Shown: in pieces, positions 7,617 to 13,199 of the stretch
How positions within the stretch are numbered: the stretch's first letter is position 1
Layout of the letters: each line of letters opens with the position of its first letter
Assembly: GCF_030527935.1 (NCBI RefSeq)
Contig: NZ_JAUMZV010000048.1
Location: 1-16,608 of the forward strand
Source of the DNA: Kingella sp. (in: b-proteobacteria)
GTDB lineage: Bacteria; Pseudomonadota; Gammaproteobacteria; Burkholderiales; Neisseriaceae
Direction: 5' to 3'
DNA: 16,608 nt
Translations under genes and position numbers: made by a program
The notes under the pieces: model-generated
Database searches by the model: none
Told to the model about the DNA's origin: nothing
What the model saw: only the letters and a program-made list of their open reading frames with translations

Positions 7617-7709
7617 TTCAGGCTGCCTATAACCCACCCCAAAAGGCAGCCTGAAATGCTGTTTGGCGATTTTCAGGCTGCCTTTAAATCATCAAATAGG
7701 CAGCCGGAA
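7617..7709. repeat. Array of four alternating DUS upstream of lysS
   Basis: Exact copies lie at 7617-7628 (-), 7644-7655 (+) and 7672-7683 (-), and a one-mismatch copy at 7698-7709 (+). The start-to-start spacing is 27, 28 and 26 bp with alternating orientation, so neighbouring copies can pair in more than one way. The array may terminate transcription before lysS. The remainder of 7254-7400 holds no gene I can see. Confidence 0.7.
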
Positions 7710-7759
7710 AACAAAATCTAACCCTTTATCAAATCATTTATCAAAAATGTAAATCCGCG

Positions 7760-7765
7760 TAAAAT
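7760..7765 (+). promoter_or_regulatory. Possible -10 of lysS
   Basis: TAAAAT, 58 nt before the lysS ATG and downstream of the DUS array, is the best -10 candidate. TTTATC sits 17 nt upstream as a poor -35. A further exact DUS (7786-7797) would lie in the leader. Confidence 0.3.
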
Positions 7766-7785
7766 GCCACGCTTTATGCCAGTTT

Positions 7786-7797
7786 AGGCAGCCTGAA
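7786..7797 (+). repeat. DNA uptake sequence in the lysS leader
   Basis: This is an exact AGGCAGCCTGAA ending 26 nt before the lysS ATG. It is unpaired with any close inverted copy, so it is unlikely to be part of a terminator. Confidence 0.8.
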
Positions 7798-7823
7798 AAT
7801 CTGTTTATTTTGAAAGAACCCTT

Positions 7824-9335
7824 ATGACCGAACAACAACACCAACCCGAAGAAATCCAACTAGACGAAAACCAAATCATCGCCCTGCGCCGCGAAAAACT
7901 GCACACCATTCGCCAGCAACGCATCGCCTATCCCAACGACTTCCGCCGCGATGCCTTTGCCGCCGACTTGCACGCCCAATACGGCAACATCAGCAAAGAA
8001 GAGCTAGACCCGCAAGAAATCCCCGTCAAAATTGCAGGGCGCATGATGCTCAAACGCCAAATGGGCAAAGCCAGCTTCGCCACCGTGCAAGACGTAAGCG
8101 GGCAAATCCAGCTTTATCTCAACAACAAAGGCGTGAGCCAAGAAACGCTCGACGACTTCAACCATTGGGACATGGGCGACATCATCGGCGCAGAAGGCGT
8201 GCTGTTCAAAACCAACCACGGCGAGCTCACCGTGCGCGTGTCCAATATTCGCCTGCTCGCCAAATCGCTGCGCCCGCTGCCCGACAAACACAAAGGTTTG
8301 AGCGACCAAGAAACCAAATATCGCCAACGCTATGTGGATTTAATCGCCAACCCCGATAGCCGCGACGTGTTCATCAAACGCAGCCAAATCGTGCAAGCCG
8401 TGCGCAGCTATATGGTGAGCGAGCAATATTTGGAAGTGGAAACGCCGATGATGCACCCCATTCCAGGCGGCGCGGCAGCCAAACCGTTTGTTACCCACCA
8501 CAACGCGCTGGATATGCCGCTTTACTTGCGGATTGCGCCCGAGTTGTATTTAAAACGCTTGGTCGTGGGCGGCTTGGAGCGTGTGTTTGAAATCAACCGC
8601 AACTTCCGCAACGAAGGCATGTCGGTGCGCCACAACCCCGAGTTCACCATGATGGAATTTTACGAAGCATTTAGCGATTACGAACGCATGATGCAAATGA
8701 CCGAAGGCGTGATTCGCGCCGCATCGCGGGCGGTAAACGGCACGGCAAAAATCCAATACAACGGCAAAGAAGTGGACTTGGAAAGCCCGTTTGAGCGATT
8801 AACCATTGTGGGCGCGATTAAAAAATTTAACCCGCACTACACCGATGAACAGCTTAACGATGCCGAATGGCTGAAAAAAGAAATCGTGAAACACGGCGAA
8901 GATTTGCCCCACGCCAGCGGCTTGGGCAGCCTGCAACTGGCGTTGTTTGAAGGCTGCGCCGAAAGCAAGCTGTGGAATCCCACCTTTATTGTGGACTACC
9001 CCGTGGAAGTGTCGCCGCTTGCCCGCGTATCGGACACCAAAGCAGGCTTAACCGAGCGGTTTGAATTGTTTGTCGTGGGGCGTGAGCTGGCAAACGGCTA
9101 TTCCGAGTTGAACGACCCCGAAGACCAAGCCGCGCGTTTCAAATCGCAAGTGGCGCAAAAAGACGCGGGCGACGATGAAGCCATGCACTACGATGCCGAC
9201 TATATCCGCGCAATGGAATACGGCCTGCCCCCCACAGGCGGCTGCGGCATCGGCATCGACCGCTTGGTGATGCTGCTGACCAACGCGCAAACGATTCGCG
9301 ATGTGGTGCTGTTCCCGCAGATGCGACCTGAATGA
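7824..9335 (+). CDS. lysS: Lysyl-tRNA synthetase, class II
   Basis: The enzyme charges tRNA-Lys with lysine in the cytosol. The 503-aa length is typical of bacterial LysRS. The N-terminal part is an OB-fold anticodon-binding domain (IPVKIAGRMMLKRQMGKASFATVQD). The class II catalytic core follows, with motif 2 FRNEGMSVRHNPEFTMMEFY (from residue 261) and motif 3 GCGIGIDRLVMLL (D479-R480). The run of conserved lysine-site residues and the length rule out AspRS or AsnRS. The ATG at 7824 is preceded only by a weak purine run (GAAAGAA). The gene is monocistronic: a DUS array lies upstream and two DUS terminators follow. The first half uses CTA leucine codons more than the second half, a mild difference that I do not read as transfer. 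Confidence 0.98.
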   Translation: MTEQQHQPEEIQLDENQIIALRREKLHTIRQQRIAYPNDFRRDAFAADLHAQYGNISKEELDPQEIPVKIAGRMMLKRQMGKASFATVQDVSGQIQLYLNNKGVSQETLDDFNHWDMGDIIGAEGVLFKTNHGELTVRVSNIRLLAKSLRPLPDKHKGLSDQETKYRQRYVDLIANPDSRDVFIKRSQIVQAVRSYMVSEQYLEVETPMMHPIPGGAAAKPFVTHHNALDMPLYLRIAPELYLKRLVVGGLERVFEINRNFRNEGMSVRHNPEFTMMEFYEAFSDYERMMQMTEGVIRAASRAVNGTAKIQYNGKEVDLESPFERLTIVGAIKKFNPHYTDEQLNDAEWLKKEIVKHGEDLPHASGLGSLQLALFEGCAESKLWNPTFIVDYPVEVSPLARVSDTKAGLTERFELFVVGRELANGYSELNDPEDQAARFKSQVAQKDAGDDEAMHYDADYIRAMEYGLPPTGGCGIGIDRLVMLLTNAQTIRDVVLFPQMRPE

Positions 9336-9350
9336 TGATTTGAGATAAGA

Positions 9351-9422
9351 AGGCAGCCTGAAAGCGAGTTTACGAGCTTCTGCGAAGCTAAAATGGAATG
9401 GAGCGTTTTCAGGCTGCTTTTT
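9351..9422 (+). terminator. First lysS terminator
   Basis: GCAGCCTGAAA (from an exact DUS at 9351-9362) pairs with TTTCAGGCTGC (9407-9417), followed by a TTTTT run. A nested hairpin AGCTTC-TGC-GAAGCT (9375-9389) shortens the loop. Confidence 0.6.
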
Positions 9423-9433
9423 GAATAGAAAGA

Positions 9434-9477
9434 TTAGGCAGCCTGAAAACCCTGTTTTTGAATTTCAGGCTGCCTAA
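9434..9477. terminator. Second lysS terminator
   Basis: A perfect 15-bp stem, 9434-9448 with 9463-9477, and a 14-nt loop are made of two exact inverted DUS (9436-9447, 9464-9475). A further single DUS lies at 9498-9509, just before the next gene. Confidence 0.65.
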
Positions 9478-9534
9478 ACCCAAAAAAATCCCCCCATAGG
9501 CAGCCTGAAACCCCCGCTGCAACAAAACCAAACC

Positions 9535-9966
9535 ATGCAATTCACCCCCCTAATCCCCGCCCATTCCCCCCTAGCCAACCTTTTGCAACGCTCGCGCTAT
9601 TGGCAGCAACTGGACACCGCCATCAAACGCCTGCTGCCCCCCAATCTGCATCCCCATTTTCGCGTCGCCTGCATTGACGAAAACGCGCTGATTATCCACG
9701 TTAGCGCACCGATGGCGGCCACTCGGCTCAAAATGCTGCTGCCCAATCTGCTGCCCCAATTGCAAGAGCTTGACCCCAGCATCGTCCGCGTCCAAATCAA
9801 AACGCGCCCCACCAATCCCGAAGCCCCAAAAAACAAAAATTTTCACCTAAGCGAACGCGCGCTTAACAGCTTTGAGCAAACCGCCGAAAAAGTTGCCCAC
9901 CACCCCAAACTCGCCGCCGCATTGCAAAAACTGGTCAAAAACAACCGCCAGACTAACAATAATTAA
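9535..9966 (+). CDS. dciA: DUF721/DciA-like protein, candidate helicase loader
   Basis: The 143-aa protein resembles DUF721. The middle has the usual pattern of a short beta-rich core: HFRVACIDENALIIHVSAPMAATRLKMLLPNLLPQLQ, where small-residue strands precede a helix that begins at the 'wa.qL' position of the family. DciA is the ancestral bacterial loader that binds the replicative helicase DnaB. The N-terminus (PLANLLQRSRYWQQLDTAIKRLLPP) fits the DUF721 helix. The C-terminal part is charged and probably flexible. I see no signal peptide. The Shine-Dalgarno sequence is poor and the start is the first ATG after a DUS (9498-9509). Family assignment is moderate to good; the role is inferred from the family. 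Confidence 0.7.
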   Translation: MQFTPLIPAHSPLANLLQRSRYWQQLDTAIKRLLPPNLHPHFRVACIDENALIIHVSAPMAATRLKMLLPNLLPQLQELDPSIVRVQIKTRPTNPEAPKNKNFHLSERALNSFEQTAEKVAHHPKLAAALQKLVKNNRQTNNN

Positions 9967-9974
9967 CAAAAAAC

Positions 9975-10016
9975 TTGATTTACATCAAAAAAAATCCCAT
10001 TGACTGGGGGCATAAT
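9975..10016 (+). promoter_or_regulatory. Class II FNR promoter of laz
   Basis: TTGATTTACATCAA (9975-9988) is a perfect match to the FNR consensus TTGATnnnnATCAA. A -10 box CATAAT lies at 10011-10016, exactly 22 nt after the FNR site. That puts the FNR centre near -41.5 from the expected start (about 10023), the standard class II activator position. No separate -35 is present, as expected. FNR-dependent induction under low oxygen is inferred. Confidence 0.8.
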
Positions 10017-10034
10017 CGCCCCCTTGTTAAACGC

Positions 10035-10063
10035 AAGTTTGTTCTAAATCAAAAAACAAACTT
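10035..10063 (+). promoter_or_regulatory. Hairpin in the laz leader
   Basis: AAGTTTGTT (10035-10043) and AACAAACTT (10055-10063) form a perfect 9-bp stem with an 11-nt loop, just after the predicted start site and before the ribosome site AAGGGA (10078-10083). It may stabilise the mRNA. Function is inferred. Confidence 0.45.
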
Positions 10064-10092
10064 AATCATCAAACTTAAAGGGAAGACTCATT

Positions 10093-10734
10093 ATGAAAAT
10101 TTATCTAGGTCTCATCGCAGCCGCCGCATTAACTTTAACCGCTTGTGGCGATAACAAACCCGCGCAACCTGCTGAGCAAGCCGCTTCTACTGCTGTTGCC
10201 GCATCTGAAACTGTCGCTTCTACACCTGCTGCATCCGAAGCTGCTTCTGCCCCTGCTGCATCCGAAGCCGCTCCTGCCGCGGCATCCGAAGCTGCACCTG
10301 CTGCCGCTTCCCCTGCTGCTGATGCACCTGCCGCTGCTGCGGGCGGCGAATGCGAAGCCGTTATCGTAAGCGATGACGCAATGAAATTTGACCCCAAAGA
10401 AATCCAAGTTAAATCAAGCTGCAAACAATACAAAATCACCCTGAAACACGAAGGCAAAATGCCTAAATCTGCTATGGGTCATAACGTTGTATTGTCTAAA
10501 TCTGCCGACAAAGACGGCATATTGGCTGATGGTCAAACTGCTGGCGAAGCAAATAACTACGTTAAAGCTGGCGATGAACGCGTAGTCGCTCACACCAAAT
10601 TGTTGAGCGGTGGCGAACAAGACAGCGTAACCTTTGACGTATCTAAACTGGCAAAAGGCGAAGCATACGAATACTACTGCTCATTCCCTGGCCACTACGC
10701 AACCATGAACGGCAAACTCACTTTGGTTGACTAA
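10093..10734 (+). CDS. laz: Lipid-modified azurin (Laz)
   Basis: A blue copper electron-transfer protein, anchored by lipid in the outer membrane in Neisseria. The 213-aa precursor has a lipoprotein signal with lipobox LTAC, giving the lipidated Cys18. Residues ~26-85 are an Ala/Ser/Pro/Glu linker built of AASEA-like units, comparable to the H.8 AAEAP repeats. The azurin domain runs from C87 to the end. Copper ligands align with azurin at a constant offset of 84: H130 (His46), C196 (Cys112), H201 (His117), M205 (Met121). The disulfide pair is C87 and C110. In Neisseria Laz can feed electrons to nitrite reductase AniA or peroxidase; that role is carried over from the family. A perfect class II FNR promoter lies upstream, and AAGGGA precedes the ATG. 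Confidence 0.95.
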   Translation: MKIYLGLIAAAALTLTACGDNKPAQPAEQAASTAVAASETVASTPAASEAASAPAASEAAPAAASEAAPAAASPAADAPAAAAGGECEAVIVSDDAMKFDPKEIQVKSSCKQYKITLKHEGKMPKSAMGHNVVLSKSADKDGILADGQTAGEANNYVKAGDERVVAHTKLLSGGEQDSVTFDVSKLAKGEAYEYYCSFPGHYATMNGKLTLVD

Positions 10735-10745
10735 TCATTTATACA

Positions 10746-10787
10746 TTTTCAGGCTGCCTAACTTAAAATAGGCAGCCTGAATTTTTG
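10746..10787 (+). terminator. Intrinsic terminator of laz
   Basis: TTCAGGCTGCCTA (10748-10760) and TAGGCAGCCTGAA (10769-10781) form a perfect 13-bp stem with an 8-nt loop, followed by TTTTTGTTT. Both arms are exact DUS. It ends about 20 nt before the waaA ATG. Confidence 0.8.
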
Positions 10788-10802
10788 TTTACCATATCCA
10801 AA

Positions 10803-12080
10803 ATGCTGCTTCCCGCTCTCTACAACGCCCTTTGGTACATCGCCCCACCGCTTATCCGCCACTATCTGCGCCAACGCGCTCGCAAAAATCCCGCCTACCT
10901 AGAACATTGGAACGAACGCTTCGGCGAACCCCACCCCAGCCCCGTGCAACAGCCCATCTGGATACACGCCGTATCCGTGGGCGAAACCCGCGCCTCGCAA
11001 CCGCTCATCGCCAAATTGCAACGCCGCTTCCCCAATGCCCCGCTGCTGCTCACCCAAATGACTCCCACAGGACGCGCTACCGCCACCCAACTCTATCCGC
11101 AAGCGCAATGTCGCTATCTGCCCTACGACCGCCGCGATTGGGTAGCACAATTTTTGCGCGAACATCGCCCCCAATTTGGCGTGCTAATGGAAACCGAACT
11201 GTGGATAAACCTGATTTCAGGCTGCCACAACCACCGCATCCCACTGTTTCTCGCCAACGCCCGCCTATCCGAAAAATCCCAACGCAGCTACCAAAAAATC
11301 CCCAGCCTTATCCGCCCCGCTCTGCGCCAACTTGCCGCCATCTGCGCCCAAACCCCAGCTGATGCGCAACGTCTGCAACAATTGGGCGCGCCTAACCCCA
11401 TCGTTTGTGGCAACACCAAATACGACATCCCCATCCCGCCCGCATCGCGCGAACTTGCCGCCCAATTTCGTCAAAAAATCGGCAACCGCCGCGTGTTTGT
11501 CGCCGCCAGCTTGCGCGAAAAAGATGGGCAAGACGAAGCCGAACTCATCTTGAACGCATGGCAACCTCACGCCGATACCCTGCTCGTTATCATCCCGCGC
11601 CACCCCGAGCGTTTTCAGGCTGCCTACAACCTTGCCCAACAGAGTGGCTTTCAAACCCAAAAACGCAGCGACAACGCCCCCATCCGCCCCGATACCCAAG
11701 TTTGGATAGGCGACAGCATGGGCGAAATGTATGCCTATTTTCAGGCTGCCGACATCGTATTCATCGGCGGCAGCCTTGTTGATACAGGCTGTCAAAACAT
11801 CATAGAACCGTTGCAATGTGGCAAGTCCGTGCTGTTTGGTTCGTCCATCTACAATTTTCAGGCTACCTGCCAAGAAGCCCTAGCCGCAGGCGTTGCCCAA
11901 CAAATCCACAGCGCAGCCGAGCTTGTCCAAGCCGTAACCCAACAGCTTGCGCAGCCTGAAATCCACACCCAGCAAGCCGCCAACGCCACCGCCTATCTTG
12001 CCCAACACCAAGGCGCAAGCCAGCGCATCGCCGATGTGATTGAACAACATTTAAAAGCCAATCCATCCAAGGCAGCCTGA
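10803..12080 (+). CDS. waaA: Kdo transferase
   Basis: 3-deoxy-D-manno-octulosonic acid transferase adds Kdo from CMP-Kdo to lipid IVA on the cytoplasmic face of the inner membrane. The 425-aa protein starts with a hydrophobic anchor (residues 3-22), then the WNERFGEP segment with the likely catalytic Glu38, then HAVSVGE, VLMETELWINL and the C-terminal donor-side motif IGGSLVDTGCQNIIEP. The ATG at 10803 aligns with the usual WaaA N-terminus. A TTG at 10785 in frame is an alternative but lies inside the laz terminator. No clear ribosome site or promoter is visible in the 68-nt gap, so expression may rely on read-through or an internal laz promoter. Exact DUS lies at 11614-11625 and near-exact copies at 11216, 11740 and 11857. 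The stop codon is part of another DUS (12070-12081). Confidence 0.93.
   Translation: MLLPALYNALWYIAPPLIRHYLRQRARKNPAYLEHWNERFGEPHPSPVQQPIWIHAVSVGETRASQPLIAKLQRRFPNAPLLLTQMTPTGRATATQLYPQAQCRYLPYDRRDWVAQFLREHRPQFGVLMETELWINLISGCHNHRIPLFLANARLSEKSQRSYQKIPSLIRPALRQLAAICAQTPADAQRLQQLGAPNPIVCGNTKYDIPIPPASRELAAQFRQKIGNRRVFVAASLREKDGQDEAELILNAWQPHADTLLVIIPRHPERFQAAYNLAQQSGFQTQKRSDNAPIRPDTQVWIGDSMGEMYAYFQAADIVFIGGSLVDTGCQNIIEPLQCGKSVLFGSSIYNFQATCQEALAAGVAQQIHSAAELVQAVTQQLAQPEIHTQQAANATAYLAQHQGASQRIADVIEQHLKANPSKAA
11614..11625 (-). repeat. DNA uptake sequence inside waaA
   Basis: This is an exact AGGCAGCCTGAA on the minus strand, encoding FQAAY in frame. Three one-mismatch copies lie nearby (11216-11227, 11740-11751, 11857-11868), so the gene is unusually DUS-rich. 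Confidence 0.85.
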
Positions 12081-12126
12081 AAAACCATTTTCGCCCATTT
12101 CTCCAACCCCACTTTCAGGCTGCCTT
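12069..12126 (+). terminator. waaA terminator overlapping the stop codon
   Basis: AAGGCAGCCTGAAA (12069-12082) and TTTCAGGCTGCCTT (12113-12126) form a perfect 14-bp stem with a 30-nt loop, each arm an exact DUS. The waaA stop TGA is inside the left arm. Confidence 0.6.
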
Positions 12127-12137
12127 AAAATCCCTTA

Positions 12138-12167
12138 TTGACCAACATCTTGCAAAAACACTATAAT
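12138..12167 (+). promoter_or_regulatory. Promoter of the rpsL-rpsG-fusA operon
   Basis: TTGACC (12138-12143) and TATAAT (12162-12167) with an 18-nt spacer make a strong sigma-70-type promoter. The start would be near 12174, about 50 nt before the rpsL ATG. Confidence 0.75.
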
Positions 12168-12173
12168 GCTCGG

Positions 12174-12202
12174 CTTGCTGGCATGGTGCTAGCAAGTATT
12201 TT
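12174..12202 (+). promoter_or_regulatory. Leader hairpin with T-run, possible attenuator
   Basis: CTTGCT (12174-12179) pairs with AGCAAG (12191-12196), extended by GCA/TGC around a short loop, and is followed by TATTTTTTATT. It lies between promoter and rpsL and looks like an intrinsic terminator. Regulation by attenuation is inferred. Confidence 0.45.
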
Positions 12203-12225
12203 TTATTCAACAGGAAAAGAAAAAT

Positions 12226-12597
12226 ATGCCAACTATCAACCAATTAGTTCGCAAAGGTCGTCAAAAACCTGTTTATGTGAACAAAGTTCCCGCACTGGAA
12301 GCCTGCCCGCAAAAACGCGGCGTGTGCACCCGTGTTTACACCACAACCCCCAAAAAACCAAACTCAGCCTTGCGTAAAGTCTGCAAAGTGCGCCTAACCA
12401 ACGGTTTTGAAGTGATTTCATACATCGGCGGTGAAGGTCATAACCTGCAAGAACACAGCGTAGTGCTGATTCGCGGCGGTCGTGTAAAAGACTTGCCCGG
12501 TGTGCGTTACCACACCGTTCGCGGTTCTTTGGATACCGCAGGCGTGAAAGACCGTAAACAAGCGCGTTCTAAATACGGTGCAAAACGCCCTAAATAA
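12226..12597 (+). CDS. rpsL: 30S ribosomal protein S12
   Basis: S12 sits at the decoding centre of the 30S subunit. The 123-aa sequence matches S12 along its length, including ALEACPQKRGVCTRVYTTTPKKPNSALRK and GRVKDLPGVRYH. The lysines linked to streptomycin resistance are wild type (K43, K88 with Met counted), so no resistance change is visible there. AGGA at 12212-12215 precedes the ATG by 10 nt. First gene of the operon. Confidence 0.99.
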   Translation: MPTINQLVRKGRQKPVYVNKVPALEACPQKRGVCTRVYTTTPKKPNSALRKVCKVRLTNGFEVISYIGGEGHNLQEHSVVLIRGGRVKDLPGVRYHTVRGSLDTAGVKDRKQARSKYGAKRPK

Positions 12598-12707
12598 TTT
12601 GTTAAACCACTGGCACGTCGGCAGCCTGAAAAAAAGCCGCCGAGTAAGTGAATGCCCCGCATGAGCATTCATGGGAATGCCCCAACTGAATAGACTAAGG
12701 AATTAAA
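12598..12707 (+). promoter_or_regulatory. Structured rpsL-rpsG gap, possible S7 target
   Basis: The 110-nt gap holds TGAATGC/GCATTCA (12649-12655, 12665-12671), a perfect 7-bp hairpin, and TCGGC/GCCGA (12618-12622, 12639-12643). In E. coli S7 represses its own translation by binding the matching gap. A near-DUS (12619-12630) lies inside. Function here is inferred by position. Confidence 0.4.
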
Positions 12708-13181
12708 ATGCCAAGACGTAGAGAAGTCCCCAAGCGCGAGATTCTGCCTGACCCAAAATTCGGCAGCGTAGAATTGACCAAATTCATGAACGTATTGATG
12801 ATTGACGGCAAAAAAGCTGTTGCCGAACGCATCGTATACGGCGCATTGGAACAAATTGCCAAAAAAGTACAAGGCAAAGAAGCAATTGAAGTGTTCAACG
12901 AAGCCATCAATAATGCCAAACCGCTTGTAGAAGTAAAAAGCCGCCGCGTAGGTGGTGCAAACTACCAAGTTCCTGTTGAAGTGCGTGCTTCACGCCGTTT
13001 GGCATTGGCAATGCGTTGGGTACGCGATGCCGCCCGCAAACGTGGCGAAAAATCCATGGATTTGCGCCTAGCAGGTGAATTGATTGACGCAGCCGAAGGT
13101 CGCGGCGGCGCAATGAAAAAACGTGAAGAAGTACACCGCATGGCAGAAGCCAACAAAGCGTTCTCTCACTTCCGTTTCTAA
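12708..13181 (+). CDS. rpsG: 30S ribosomal protein S7
   Basis: S7 binds the 3' domain of 16S rRNA and helps form the 30S head and E site. The 157-aa protein starts PRRREVPKREILPDPKFGS and contains FMNVLMIDGKKAVAERIVYGAL and the conserved VGGANYQVPVEVR and RRLALAMRW segments. Length is normal. AAGGA (12697-12701) is 6 nt before the ATG. fusA begins 18 nt after its stop, so the two are co-transcribed. Confidence 0.99.
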   Translation: MPRRREVPKREILPDPKFGSVELTKFMNVLMIDGKKAVAERIVYGALEQIAKKVQGKEAIEVFNEAINNAKPLVEVKSRRVGGANYQVPVEVRASRRLALAMRWVRDAARKRGEKSMDLRLAGELIDAAEGRGGAMKKREEVHRMAEANKAFSHFRF

Positions 13182-13199
13182 TATTTAGAGGATAATAAA

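Noticed and set aside
10000..10005. TTGACT as a -35 for laz
   Set aside because: It is only 5 nt from the -10 box and no other -10 lies at 16-18 nt. The FNR geometry explains the promoter better.
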